NCBI RefSeq assembly: GCF_024346455.1
Contig: NZ_JAGQCY010000002.1
Location: 1-64,000, forward strand
Length of the DNA stretch: 64,000 nt
Origin: Cyanobium sp. Aljojuca 7A6
GTDB taxonomy: Bacteria; Cyanobacteriota; Cyanobacteriia; PCC-6307; Cyanobiaceae
Direction: 5' to 3'
The position numbers and the translations under genes were made by a program. The notes beneath the pieces were generated by a model that had not been told where the DNA came from, ran no database searches, and saw only the letters and a list, made by a program, of their open reading frames with translations. Shown piece after piece: positions 18,850 to 27,714 of this stretch (position 1 is the first letter of the stretch; each line of letters begins with the position of its first letter).

Positions 18850-18889
18850 CCGATGCCACACGTGTTGCCATCAAAAGGCTAAGGGGTGC

Positions 18890-20854
18890 ATGGCGAAGCC
18901 CCGCCTTCCACAATGCGGAGGCCCCGCCCTCCCATCGTTGCTCCCTGCCGTCGACGAGCGACGTTGGCTGCTGCCCACTCCCCTGGGCAGCCATGACCCG
19001 GCGTCGGCCAACCGGGAGGCCACCGGCGCGTTGCCCGAGGAACTGCTGGCGATCCTGCGGCGTCGCGGGCTGCTGACGGAGGCGGCGGTGCGTGAGCTGC
19101 TCGAACCCGAGGCCGCCCCTGATCCCGACGCCCATTTCCCCAGCCTGGAGCTGGCGGTCGAGCGTCTGGTGCGCTGCTGCCAAGCGGGCGAGGCGGTGGC
19201 CATCTGCGGCGACTACGACGCCGACGGCATGACCAGCACCGCCCTGCTGGTGGGGGTGTTGCAACGCCTCGGCGCCCGGCCCCGGGCCGCCATCCCGAGC
19301 CGCATGGCGGACGGCTACGGCCTCAACGCCGCCATGGTGGAGCGGCTGGCGGCCGAGGGGGTGCGGCTGCTGATCACCGTGGATAACGGGGTGGCCGCCA
19401 TCGAGGCCCTGGAGCGCGCCGCAGCGCTGGAGGTGGAGGTGATCCTCACCGATCACCACACCCTGCCGCCCCGGTTGCCTCCGCACCTGGCCCTGCTGCA
19501 TCCGGCCGTCACCCCCGAGGGCTCCCCCTACCGGGGCCTGGCGGGCGTGGGGCTGGCCCATGTGCTGGCCACCGCCCTCTGCCGGCGGCTGAACAACCGC
19601 CAGGGGCTGGAGATCGCCCTCAACCTGTTCTGCATCGGCACCATCGCCGACATGGCGCCGCTGCAGGGGGTGAACCGCCGCTGGTTGCTTGATGGTCTGC
19701 CCTTGCTGGGATGCAGCCCTCTGCCGGGCCTGCAGGCCCTGCGGCAACTGGCGGGCCTGGAGAAGCACCGGGTCGATGCGGAGGCGGTGGGCTTCCAGCT
19801 GGCCCCCCGCATCAATGCCGTGGGCCGGCTGGGGGATCCCCAGCTGGTGGTCGACCTGCTCACCACGGAGGATCCGGAGCGGGCCCTGGAGCTGGCCCGC
19901 TCCTGTGAAGCCCTCAACCGCCAGCGGCGGGAACTCTGCGGTGCGATCGAGGCGGAGGCCCTGGCCCTGCTGGAGGCCGACGGACCCCAGCGCCCCGCCT
20001 TCCTGCTGCTCGCCCAGGGCCACTGGCACCACGGCGTCATCGGCATCGTCGCCTCCCGGCTGGTGGAGCGCTTCGGCCGTCCGGTGGCCCTGCTGGCGGC
20101 GGAGGGGGGCGGTCGGCTGCGGGCTTCGGTGCGGGCTCCGAAGGGCTTCGCCGTGGATGCGGCCCTGACGGCCTGCGCCGAGCTGCTGGAGCGCCACGGC
20201 GGCCATCCCGCCGCCGGTGGCTTCACGGTGCGGGCCGAGAAAGTGACCGCCCTCCAGGAACGGCTCGATGCCCTGGCCGGCACCTGGCTGGAGGCGGTGG
20301 GGGATGGTCGCACCGTGGAACCCGAGGCCCTGTTGCGGTTGGAGCGCATCGACCGGGAGTTCTGGCATCACCTGCAACGGCTGGCCCCCTTTGGCATCGG
20401 CCATTCCACACCCCTGTTCTGGACCAGCCGCTGCCAGGTTGTGGAGCAGAAAATGCTGCGCGGTGGCCATCTGCAGCTGCAGCTGGCCCAGGGGGAGGCG
20501 CGGCTGCGGGCGATCGCCTGGCGCTGGCAGGGAGCCAGCCAGTGGGCCGGTCCGGTGGATGTGGCCTTTCGGCTGCGCCGCGATGACTGGCAGGGGGTGG
20601 AACGCTTCCAGCTGGAGCTGGAGGCGATCCGCTGCAGCGGCGACGATGGGGTGGTCCTGCAGCGGCGGGATCGCACCTACTGGTGCCGGCGCCAGGGGGA
20701 CAGCCTGGTGATTCGTAACGCCGCGGGTGAGGAGCTGCGCTCGCCCATCCAGCCGGACTCCGGCGCCCCCGTCGCTTCGGGGGATCCCCTCCACCCCTAC
20801 GTGCAGGGCCTGTTGCGGGAGGCGGCCATGGCCCTGGGGATGGCGGAAGGATGA
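18890..20854 (+). CDS. recJ: Single-stranded-DNA-specific exonuclease RecJ
   Basis: RecJ degrades single-stranded DNA 5' to 3' in recombination and repair. I start it at ATG 18890, preceded by AAGGGG, which gives 654 residues; an upstream in-frame ATG at 18716 would lie antisense inside the phosphatase gene. DHH-family motifs are clear: CGDYDADGMTSTALL (near residue 108), TVDNGVAA, the DHH of ILTDHHTLPP (near 188), GLAGVGLAH, and the DHHA1 motif RHGGHPAAGGFTV. A C-terminal OB-like region follows. Its stop overlaps the ClC start (ATGA at 20851-20854). Confidence 0.94.
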   Translation: MAKPRLPQCGGPALPSLLPAVDERRWLLPTPLGSHDPASANREATGALPEELLAILRRRGLLTEAAVRELLEPEAAPDPDAHFPSLELAVERLVRCCQAGEAVAICGDYDADGMTSTALLVGVLQRLGARPRAAIPSRMADGYGLNAAMVERLAAEGVRLLITVDNGVAAIEALERAAALEVEVILTDHHTLPPRLPPHLALLHPAVTPEGSPYRGLAGVGLAHVLATALCRRLNNRQGLEIALNLFCIGTIADMAPLQGVNRRWLLDGLPLLGCSPLPGLQALRQLAGLEKHRVDAEAVGFQLAPRINAVGRLGDPQLVVDLLTTEDPERALELARSCEALNRQRRELCGAIEAEALALLEADGPQRPAFLLLAQGHWHHGVIGIVASRLVERFGRPVALLAAEGGGRLRASVRAPKGFAVDAALTACAELLERHGGHPAAGGFTVRAEKVTALQERLDALAGTWLEAVGDGRTVEPEALLRLERIDREFWHHLQRLAPFGIGHSTPLFWTSRCQVVEQKMLRGGHLQLQLAQGEARLRAIAWRWQGASQWAGPVDVAFRLRRDDWQGVERFQLELEAIRCSGDDGVVLQRRDRTYWCRRQGDSLVIRNAAGEELRSPIQPDSGAPVASGDPLHPYVQGLLREAAMALGMAEG

Positions 20855-22296
20855 GCCGTCACCACAGCCGCCACAGCTTCCGCCTGATGCGCTCCCTGGC
20901 CCAGCTGGCTCTGCTGGGAGGCCTGGTGGGACTGGCCTGCTGGCCCCTCAATCGCATCGACGTGCTGCAGGACCGGCTGCTCTTCGCCCTGCCGGCGTTC
21001 AGTGGTGGCACCTGGACCACCGCCGGGTGGCTGCTGGCCCTGGCGCCGATCCCTTTGGTGCCGCTGTTGCTCTGGTTTCAGCAGGGCCCCTGGCGCCGCG
21101 GTGCCGGCTCGGGCATCCCCCAGGTGATGCTTTGTCTGGAAGATCCGCACCGGGGCGCCCAGCTGCTCAGCGCCGCCCCCACGGGGGAACGGCTCGGGCT
21201 CTGGACCGTGGCCAGCCTGGCCCTGCTGCCCCTGGGCCGGGAGGGCCCCGTGGTGGAGGTGGGCGCTTCGCTGGGCCAGGCCCTGCTGCGGCGTTGGCCG
21301 GGGCTGCTGCACCGGGCCAGTCGGGGCCATCTGCTGGCGGGTGCGGCCGGTGCCGGCCTGGCCGGCGGCTTCAACACGCCGCTGATGGGGGTGATCTTCG
21401 TGGTTGAGGAACTCACCGGCAGCTTCCAGCAGCGGCTGGTGTGGCCGGCGCTGGTGCTGGCCAGCGCGGCGGCGCTGGTGAGCAACCTGGGCGGTCAGCC
21501 GATGTACGCCCTTGGCATTAACGCCAGCCCGGTATCGGAGCTTGACCAGCTGCTGTGGGCGATCCCGATCGGCCTCGGCGGCGGCCTGCTCGGTGGCGGC
21601 TTCGCCTGGTTGCTGGTGCGGGCCACGGCCCTGATCACCCCGATCGCCCGCCTGCGGCCCCTGCGTCTCGGCCTGGCCGTTGGACTGGCGCTGAGCCTGC
21701 TGGCCCTGCTGACCGGCGGCGCCAGTGGCGGAGACGGGGAAGCCTTGATGCGCCTGGTCCTTGACCAGGACGCCGACACGACGCTCGACTGGCCTTGGGT
21801 GGCCCTGCTGGCCGCACGGCTGCTCGGACCCGTTCTGGCGCTTTCAACAGGGATTCCTGGAGGCCTGATCGACCCGGCCTTTGCCCTGGGGGGGGTGTTC
21901 GGAGCCGGGGTCGTGCGGGCTCTGGCCGGCGACCCGCACCTGGGCCTGGCCCTGGGCATGGCGGCTGGGCTGGCGGGTGCCACCCAGCTGCCTGTGATGA
22001 CGATCGCCTTCGCCATCCGCCTGGCGGGCGATCAGCAACTGATGCCAGGGCTGGTGGCGGCCGCTGCGATAGCGGCCTACACCGGCCATGTCATCCAAGG
22101 CAGGCCGGTTTATCACGCCTTGGCCGATTTGCTGATGCCGGAGGGCTCAGAGGGCGCCGCGGCGGTAGTAGAGGATGAAGATCACGGCCGGACCGGCCAG
22201 GGTGATCAGGGCCAGAGCACCGAAGTTGGAGATGAGATGAAAGTCGATACCCATGGGGCGATAGCTGGCGAAGGGGACGATCGCCAAGGAGTGTAG
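20851..22296 (+). CDS. ClC-family chloride channel/antiporter
   Basis: This multi-pass membrane protein carries the three ClC selectivity-filter segments: GSGIP (86-90), GREGP (129-133, with the gating Glu131) and [15 protein letters not shown]. Ten or more hydrophobic stretches are visible. The reading frame runs to 22296, giving 481 residues. The last 50 or so residues (after [12 protein letters not shown]) are acidic and low in complexity and are simply the antisense of psb30. The functional protein probably needs nothing beyond about 22140. The pore Glu suggests H+/Cl- exchange, but that is inference from family rules. Confidence 0.88.
   Translation: MSRHHSRHSFRLMRSLAQLALLGGLVGLACWPLNRIDVLQDRLLFALPAFSGGTWTTAGWLLALAPIPLVPLLLWFQQGPWRRGAGSGIPQVMLCLEDPHRGAQLLSAAPTGERLGLWTVASLALLPLGREGPVVEVGASLGQALLRRWPGLLHRASRGHLLAGAAGAGLAGGFNTPLMGVIFVVEELTGSFQQRLVWPALVLASAAALVSNLGGQPMYALGINASPVSELDQLLWAIPIGLGGGLLGGGFAWLLVRATALITPIARLRPLRLGLAVGLALSLLALLTGGASGGDGEALMRLVLDQDADTTLDWPWVALLAARLLGPVLALSTGIPGGLIDPAFALGGVFGAGVVRALAGDPHLGLALGMAAGLAGATQLPVMTIAFAIRLAGDQQLMPGLVAAAAIAAYTGHVIQGRPVYHALADLLMPEGSEGAAAVVEDEDHGRTGQGDQGQSTEVGDEMKVDTHGAIAGEGDDRQGV
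22147..22254 (-). CDS. psb30: Photosystem II protein Psb30 (Ycf12)
   Basis: This 35-residue protein, [10 protein letters not shown] through to [10 protein letters not shown], has one transmembrane helix ([18 protein letters not shown]) and matches the Psb30/Ycf12 pattern closely, including the basic RRGAL end. Psb30 is a small peripheral subunit near cytochrome b559 that stabilises photosystem II. It is too short for most gene finders and lies entirely antisense inside the 3' end of the ClC reading frame. The start is ATG at 22254. Confidence 0.88.
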   Translation of the reverse strand: MGIDFHLISNFGALALITLAGPAVIFILYYRRGAL

Positions 22297-22375
22297 GTCG
22301 CCTGCTGGCGTCTTCAGAGCCTGCTGCCGGCTGCCGTGATCGGTTGTGATGGCTGGCGCCGTGCCTGGTGTGTGA

Positions 22376-22762
22376 GTGAATGGAAGTCCCCGTACCGCTC
22401 CATTGCCCCGATCCGAGCACTGGCAATGCATCAGTGGCTGTGGCTCCTGCTGCCGTCTCGACCCGGCCCTCAGGGGCGACGCGATCGAGGCTCTCAAGCC
22501 CGAGCAGCAACAGCTTTACCTTTCGATGGTGGGTGAGGACGGCTGGTGCCGCCACTTCGACACCGGCTCCCGCCGTTGCCGTATCTACGCGGAGCGACCC
22601 GACTTCTGCCGGGTGGATCAGTTGGTTGCCCTGTTCGGCCAGCCCGGTGATGATCCGGAGGCTCTGGCCATCGCCTCCTGCAAGCAGCAGATCCGCGCCG
22701 AGCTGGGGGGTCGTCACACCGTGATGCACCGTTTCCTTCGGACCATCGCTCAGCCGTCATGA
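22376..22762 (+). CDS. YkgJ-family cysteine cluster protein
   Basis: This 128-residue protein carries the YkgJ-type cysteine cluster CISGCGSCC near the N terminus, followed by [25 protein letters not shown]. Eight or more Cys in this spacing are taken to bind an Fe-S cluster or zinc in this family. No precise activity is known to me. It starts at GTG 22376; its stop overlaps the next start by four bases (22759-22762), linking it to the two GDT1-type transporters. Confidence 0.82.
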   Translation: MNGSPRTAPLPRSEHWQCISGCGSCCRLDPALRGDAIEALKPEQQQLYLSMVGEDGWCRHFDTGSRRCRIYAERPDFCRVDQLVALFGQPGDDPEALAIASCKQQIRAELGGRHTVMHRFLRTIAQPS

Positions 22763-23097
22763 GCAACAATCCCGACGTCCCGGCGGCCTCCACCTGGATC
22801 AGCGTGTTCCTGAGCACCGCCACCACCGTGTTCCTGGCGGAACTGGGCGACAAGACGCAGTTGGCCGCCTTGCTGCTGTCGGCCGAGTCCGGCCGCCCGT
22901 TCACGGTGTTTGTGGGAGCCTCGCTGGCCCTGATCTGCTCCAGCCTGGTGGGGGTGCTGCTGGGTCGCTGGCTCTCCACCGTCATGCCCGCCCACCAGCT
23001 CGAGCAGGCGGCGGGGGTGCTGATGGTGGCCCTGGGCCTTTGGCTCGGCCGCCAGGCGGTGCTGCACCTGGCGCCCTTGCACCTGCTCAGCTCCTGA
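22759..23097 (+). CDS. GDT1/TMEM165 family (UPF0016) cation transporter, half-size copy 1
   Basis: This 112-residue membrane protein has three hydrophobic helices and one copy of the family motif, ELGDKTQ, in the first helix. Full-size GDT1 proteins have two such motifs in inverted repeats and export Mn2+ or Ca2+. A second half-size gene follows 22 bases after this stop, so the two products may form the working two-repeat unit. In cyanobacteria, members protect against manganese overload or supply photosystem II. The assignment to Mn is by family analogy. Confidence 0.87.
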   Translation: MSNNPDVPAASTWISVFLSTATTVFLAELGDKTQLAALLLSAESGRPFTVFVGASLALICSSLVGVLLGRWLSTVMPAHQLEQAAGVLMVALGLWLGRQAVLHLAPLHLLSS

Positions 23098-23119
23098 GAT
23101 CGTCACCCCGAAGCACGCC

Positions 23120-23428
23120 ATGCCGTTCGCCCTGCTCGCTTCCACCTTCGCCACCGTCTTTCTGGCTGAGCTCGGCGACAAAACCCAGCTGGCCATCGTC
23201 AGCATCAGCGGCACCTCCAACCGGCCCGGGGCCGTCTTCGCCGGCAGTGCCGCGGCTTTGGTGCTGGCCAGTCTGGTGGGGGCGGCGGCGGGCGGTTCCC
23301 TCTCCAGCGTCATCCCCACCGATGGACTGCAGCTGGCCGCCGCCGCCGGCTTCCTGATCATCGGCACCCGCCTCATCCTCCGCTCCGGGGCCGAGACCGG
23401 CGAGGACTCCGACACCTCCGCTCCTTAG
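23120..23428 (+). CDS. GDT1/TMEM165 family (UPF0016) cation transporter, half-size copy 2
   Basis: This 102-residue paralogue of the preceding gene also has three helices and one ELGDKTQ motif near residue 17. The two proteins share the same layout but differ in loops and C terminus; this one ends in an acidic tail. The tight pairing suggests co-expression and a heteromeric transporter. The next gene starts about 145 bases further on, leaving room for a separate promoter, though I could not identify one. Confidence 0.86.
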   Translation: MPFALLASTFATVFLAELGDKTQLAIVSISGTSNRPGAVFAGSAAALVLASLVGAAAGGSLSSVIPTDGLQLAAAAGFLIIGTRLILRSGAETGEDSDTSAP

Positions 23429-23573
23429 AGTCGCCGCATGACGTCCGCCGCGATGGTGTGCGCCGCCTCGGGCCATCCAGCCATCAGCGGGGCCGCCGAA
23501 CCCCGTCGCGTTCCGGACCACCCTGGCCACCGCGCTGCCCAGGCAGCGCCATTCCCTGCGTACCCCCCATCCG

Positions 23574-25880
23574 ATGAAGTTCACGGTCGCCGATCTGCTC
23601 GACCATCTCTCGACGACCGATGCGGTGGCCCTTGCCAAGCTGGAGAAGTCGCTGGGTCTGACCACCAAGTCCTGCAAGCAGCAGTTGCGCATCGGGTTGG
23701 AGGCCCTGCAGCGTCTGGGGTTGGTGGAGGAGGACAGCGAAGGCCTGCGCTCTTGCGAGACCCCCGAGCTGATCCCGGCCCGCCTGCGTTGCTCCAGCAA
23801 GGGCTTCTGTTTCGCCCTGCGGGAAGACGGCGGCGAGGACATCTACATCCGCGACCACCAGCTCAACCATGCCTGGAACGGTGACCGGGTTCTGGTCAAG
23901 ATCACCCGTGAGGGGGGCCGGCGCCGATCTCCGGAAGGGGGAGTCCAGTGCATCCTCGAGCGCCATACCCCCAGCCTGCTGGCCCAGGTCGAACGTCAGG
24001 ACGGGCAGCTGGTCGCCGTACCCCTCGACGACAGACTGCTGACCTCCGTGGCCTTGCCGGAGGACGATGTGGTCCACCTTGACCCGGCCGAGGAGGCGGT
24101 GGTGGAAGTGAAGATCGATCGGTTCCCCGTGGCCCAGTTCGGTCCGGCCGGCCATGTCGCCCGCAGCCTGCCGGTGCATGGCGGTGAGGCGGCCGACACC
24201 GATCTGCTGCTGGCCAAGCACCGCCTGCAGGAACGGCCGGCCTGCCCCCGCACGACCCTGAAGCAGCCGGTCGCCAAGGGCCGTGCCGATCTGACGGCGT
24301 TGCCGACCCTGCTGCTGGAGGCCTGGGACGGCGCTGAGGCCCCCAGCCTCCCAGCCGTGTCCCTTGAAGAACGGGAGGGGGGCTGGCGGCTGTGGGTGCA
24401 CAGCCCCGCCATCGCCGAGCGGATCGGCCTGGGCAACAGCCTCGACTCCTGGCTGCGGGACCAGGGTGAGGCGATCTGTGTGGGACGCCGCTGGCTTCCC
24501 CTGCTGCCCCCGGCCCTGGCCAAGGCCAGCAGCTTCAGCCCCGGTGAAAGCCAGGCGGCCGTCTCGGTGGCCCTGGAGCTGGATGGGGAAGGGAACCTCG
24601 AGCATTTCCGCTTCAGCCTGAGCCAGATCACGCCGGCCGCCCGGGTTGACCGGGCGGCCCTGCAGGCCCTCGCCGAACGCAAGCCCAAGGCCCGCACCAC
24701 CCCGGCGCCCCTCAAGGCCCTCAAGGATCACCTGCCCCTGCTGGAGCATCTGGTCCAGTTGAGTGGCCTGCTGCGCCAGCGGCGACTGGCGGCGGGTTCG
24801 ATCGATCTCGATCTGCCGATGCCCGCGATCGACAGCCTGGGCGATCTTCAGGTGCCCGCGCCGGATGCGGCCCATCAGGGCTGGCTGGTGGAGCTGCCCG
24901 CTGAGGATCCGGTAGGGATCCTGCGGGAAGCCGTCCTGGTGGCGCACCGGGCCCTGGGCCGCCACCTGCTGGCCCTCGAACTGCCCGGCCTCTTCGCCCT
25001 CAACCCGGCCCCTGAAGCCACGGAGATCAATGACGTCGCCAAGGCGGCCCTGGCCCTGGACATCCCGATGGAGCTCAGCGCCGATGGCAATGCCAGCGCC
25101 GCCGAGCTGGCTGCGGTCTTCGCCGCCACCGACCGGGGCCGACCCCTGCAGCAGCAGCTGCGTGATGCCCTGAGGCCCGTGCAGCTGGCGGCCGAAGCCG
25201 GCGCCCACGCGGTGGCCGGTGAGGCGATCGCCCTGGCGCCCTGGTGCTGCCCAGGCCTGCATTACGCCGACCTATGGAATCAACAGGTGCTGGTGACCCT
25301 GCTGGTCGACGGCAAGGACCGGCCCAGCGTGCGCCACAAGATCAGCACCGACCTGGCCAGCGACACCTGCCATGGCAGCACCGACTGGCCCCTGCTGACC
25401 CAAACCCAGCTGGCCCCTTACCAGCAGGGCCTGGCCCATGGTCTGGCCCAGCGTCTCAACGGCCGCAGCCGCTTTCTGCAGGAACTGCAGTCCGATGCCC
25501 TGGCCCTGGCCCAGGCCCGCCACACGGAGCCCCTGGTGGGTCAGACCCTGCCTGGGGTGATCAGCGGCGTGCAGAGCTACGGCTTCTTCGTGGAGGTCCC
25601 CCTCTCCCAGGTGGAGGGCCTGGTGCACGTCAGCTCCCTCAAGGACGACTGGTACGAATACCGCTCCCGCCAGAACCGTCTGGTGGGTCGCAAATTCCGT
25701 CGCACCTACATGGTGGGGGATGCGGTGGATGTGGAAATTCAGAAGGTCGATGCCCTGCGCCATCAGATCGATCTGGCCGTGCTCCAGCCGGAGGGATTCG
25801 AGCAGGATGGTTCCGAGGCCACCAATGCCACCGACGCCGATGTCGATGGCGGCCCGGCACGTCCCGAGAGCGAGGGCTGA
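23574..25880 (+). CDS. RNB-fold (RNase II/R family) protein with degenerate active site
   Basis: The 768 residues follow RNase II/R order: an N-terminal winged-helix-like region (1-60), a cold-shock/OB segment (SSKGFCFALREDGGEDIYIRD), the RNB body, and a C-terminal S1 domain (GVISGVQSYGFFVEVPLSQVEGLVHVSSL). Where active enzymes have the aspartate cluster DxxxxRDxDDA, this protein reads EAWDGAEAPSLPAVS (about 249-263). Where they have PIRRY, with the catalytic Arg, it reads PGLHYADL (560-567). Both active-site elements therefore look lost. Cyanobacteria carry a second RNB protein, Zam, named for acetazolamide resistance, and this may be that branch; I could not confirm it. RNA binding without cleavage is the simplest reading. 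Confidence 0.78.
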   Translation: MKFTVADLLDHLSTTDAVALAKLEKSLGLTTKSCKQQLRIGLEALQRLGLVEEDSEGLRSCETPELIPARLRCSSKGFCFALREDGGEDIYIRDHQLNHAWNGDRVLVKITREGGRRRSPEGGVQCILERHTPSLLAQVERQDGQLVAVPLDDRLLTSVALPEDDVVHLDPAEEAVVEVKIDRFPVAQFGPAGHVARSLPVHGGEAADTDLLLAKHRLQERPACPRTTLKQPVAKGRADLTALPTLLLEAWDGAEAPSLPAVSLEEREGGWRLWVHSPAIAERIGLGNSLDSWLRDQGEAICVGRRWLPLLPPALAKASSFSPGESQAAVSVALELDGEGNLEHFRFSLSQITPAARVDRAALQALAERKPKARTTPAPLKALKDHLPLLEHLVQLSGLLRQRRLAAGSIDLDLPMPAIDSLGDLQVPAPDAAHQGWLVELPAEDPVGILREAVLVAHRALGRHLLALELPGLFALNPAPEATEINDVAKAALALDIPMELSADGNASAAELAAVFAATDRGRPLQQQLRDALRPVQLAAEAGAHAVAGEAIALAPWCCPGLHYADLWNQQVLVTLLVDGKDRPSVRHKISTDLASDTCHGSTDWPLLTQTQLAPYQQGLAHGLAQRLNGRSRFLQELQSDALALAQARHTEPLVGQTLPGVISGVQSYGFFVEVPLSQVEGLVHVSSLKDDWYEYRSRQNRLVGRKFRRTYMVGDAVDVEIQKVDALRHQIDLAVLQPEGFEQDGSEATNATDADVDGGPARPESEG

Positions 25881-25887
25881 GCCACGG

Positions 25888-26538
25888 ATGGTGCCGTCCT
25901 CGCTTCCCGTGGTGCTGGCGGTGTCCGGCGCCTCCGCCCAGCCGCTGGCCGAAAGGGCCCTGCAACTGCTCCTTGAGGACAACCAGTCGGTGGAAATGGT
26001 GACCAGCCGAGGCGCCATCGGCGTCTGGCAGGCGGAGATGGGCCTGCGGGTGCCATCGGAGCCCGACGCCCAGGAGCGCTTCTGGCGCGATCGCACCGGC
26101 TGCAACAGCGGCCGGCTGCACTGCCATCGCTGGAACGACCAGGCCGCCGCCATCGCGAGCGGCAGCTACCTCACCCGCGGCATGGTGATCCTGCCGGCCA
26201 GCATGGGAACGGTGGGGCGGATCGCCTCCGGGGTGGCCCTGGATCTGATCGAGCGTGCGGCCGATGTCCACCTCAAGGAAGCCCGGCCCCTGGTGATCGC
26301 GCCGCGGGAACTGCCCTGGAACCTCGTCCACCTGCGCAACCTCACCCGCCTGGCCGAAGCCGGAGCCCGCATTGCACCCCCGGTACCTGCCTGGTACCAC
26401 CAGCCAACGACGATCGGTGAGATGGTGGATTTCCTGGTCATCCGCGTCTTCGACACCCTGGGCCTCCAGCTGGGTTCCCTGCAGCGCTGGCAGGGGCCTG
26501 TGGCCCGTTCTCCAGCGGACGAAGCCTCCACTCCCTGA
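25888..26538 (+). CDS. ubiX: Flavin prenyltransferase UbiX
   Basis: UbiX prenylates FMN to make the cofactor of UbiD-type decarboxylases. I start it at ATG 25888, seven bases after the preceding stop, since the Rossmann-like flavoprotein core begins at once (VVLAVSGASAQPLAERAL). The frame is open further upstream only as a shadow of the previous gene. UbiX landmarks are MVILPASMGTVGRIASG, DLIERAADVHLKEARPLVIAPRELPWNLVHLRNLTRL and the C-terminal PAWYHQPTTIGEMVDFLVIRVFDTLG. The length of 216 residues is normal. Confidence 0.92.
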   Translation: MVPSSLPVVLAVSGASAQPLAERALQLLLEDNQSVEMVTSRGAIGVWQAEMGLRVPSEPDAQERFWRDRTGCNSGRLHCHRWNDQAAAIASGSYLTRGMVILPASMGTVGRIASGVALDLIERAADVHLKEARPLVIAPRELPWNLVHLRNLTRLAEAGARIAPPVPAWYHQPTTIGEMVDFLVIRVFDTLGLQLGSLQRWQGPVARSPADEASTP

Positions 26539-26549
26539 CGCTCCGGACC

Positions 26550-27068
26550 GTGTTGCACCGCCTGTTGCTGCTGCCCCTGCTGTCCCCCCTGCTGGTGACC
26601 GTCCTGGTGGCGGCCCTCAACCCGAGCCCTTCGGTGGCCCTGCGGTTGCTCACCTGGCAGACCGCTTCCCTTCCGATCGGCCTGTGGATGGCCATCGCCG
26701 CCGGGGGGGGCGCGGCCCTGAGCGCCAGCGCCACGGCCCTGGCCCTGCACCAGGGGGAGCGGACGCCCCTGCACCGCATCGTCCGCCGCCGCGAGGAGCG
26801 TCAGCGCCAGGCCTGGACGCCTCCCTGGGGCGACGACAGCGATGAGACGCCATCCTGGCCCGCCGCTGCAACGACCGTCCCCCCTGTCTCCCCAGCGCCC
26901 GCCGGCCCCAGCCGCGCTCCCGGAGAGCCGGCACCCACGGTTTCGGTGCCCTATCGGGTTCTGCACCGCCCCGAGGGCGAGGCGCCCAGGCCCTTCCGTC
27001 CCGAACCCGCGGCGGCCGTGGTCACCTCGGAGGGGGATTGGGGCGAGAGCGATGGCGAGGAGTGGTGA
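26550..27068 (+). CDS. Small membrane protein with Pro-rich tail
   Basis: I do not recognise this 172-residue protein. It begins at GTG 26550 with two membrane segments (about 3-22 and 43-68), followed by a basic stretch (HRIVRRREERQRQ) and a long Pro/Ala-rich, later acidic tail that is probably disordered and cytoplasmic. The layout of two helices and a charged tail recalls LapA-type proteins, but the similarity is only architectural. It lies 11 bases after ubiX and is probably co-transcribed. Confidence 0.55.
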   Translation: MLHRLLLLPLLSPLLVTVLVAALNPSPSVALRLLTWQTASLPIGLWMAIAAGGGAALSASATALALHQGERTPLHRIVRRREERQRQAWTPPWGDDSDETPSWPAAATTVPPVSPAPAGPSRAPGEPAPTVSVPYRVLHRPEGEAPRPFRPEPAAAVVTSEGDWGESDGEEW

Positions 27069-27145
27069 CTCCCGTGTGCGCGCACACCTGCGTCCGGAGG
27101 ACGCTGCCTAAAGTTCCCGCACCAACGCGTCCAGGGATCGCTCCG

Positions 27146-27610
27146 GTGACCGAGACCCCCAGCAACACACCCGACCCTGTCGCTGCAGCGCCGGAGGCGA
27201 AGAGTGCACCGCCGGAGGCGAAGACCGCCCCGCCGAAGCCGAAGCCTCCCGCCCCTGAAGACAAGCCCTTCGACGCCTTCGTGCCGGAACTGCTGTTGCC
27301 AGCCCTGACCAAGGAGATCGAGGCCTATGGCGGACCCTCCCCCGAACTGGTGTTTGAGCAGGGAGCCATGCCCGTGGTGGGGGCGGACTGCTGGATGGTC
27401 CAGGGCCGGCTTCCAGGCGAGCGGCGCTTCTGGCTCTGTTTCACCCAGTCGGACATCAGCTCCGCCAAGACCATTGCCCTGACGGAGGGGGGGGGGAGCC
27501 CCAGCCTGCTGGAGTCGTTCCTGATCGACGAGAAGAAGATGACCCTCCAGCTGCTGGTGTCCCGGCTCGTGCAACGGCTCAACGGCCAGAAGTGGCTCGG
27601 CCCCAACTGA
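27146..27610 (+). CDS. Cyanobacterial conserved protein, DUF2996-like
   Basis: I place the start at GTG 27146 (154 residues), because a longer frame from 27038 would begin inside the previous gene. The first 50 residues are a Pro/Ala/Lys-rich disordered arm; the core (about 55-154) has FVPELLLPALTKEIEAYG, GADCWMVQGRLPGERRFWLCFTQSDI and the ending LVQRLNGQKWLGPN. This pattern matches what I recall of the cyanobacterial DUF2996 family, of unknown function. It precedes the chlorophyll-synthesis gene acsF by about 100 bases. Confidence 0.6.
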   Translation: MTETPSNTPDPVAAAPEAKSAPPEAKTAPPKPKPPAPEDKPFDAFVPELLLPALTKEIEAYGGPSPELVFEQGAMPVVGADCWMVQGRLPGERRFWLCFTQSDISSAKTIALTEGGGSPSLLESFLIDEKKMTLQLLVSRLVQRLNGQKWLGPN

Positions 27611-27714
27611 GGTTCCGAACCCCCCGCTGGCTTCACATCCACGGCTTCACATCCGGGCCGATGGCCGGGATCGATGCCTACGATGGCGGCCGAGCTCTCT
27701 GAACGTCCAGCGCG

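Noticed and set aside
18716..18889. Upstream in-frame extension of recJ
   Set aside because: It lies antisense inside the CbbY-like gene, is basic and unstructured, and the ATG at 18890 has a good AAGGGG site.
18602..20794. A 730-codon minus-strand frame opposite recJ
   Set aside because: Low-complexity Gln/Gly-rich antisense of recJ with no recognisable domain.
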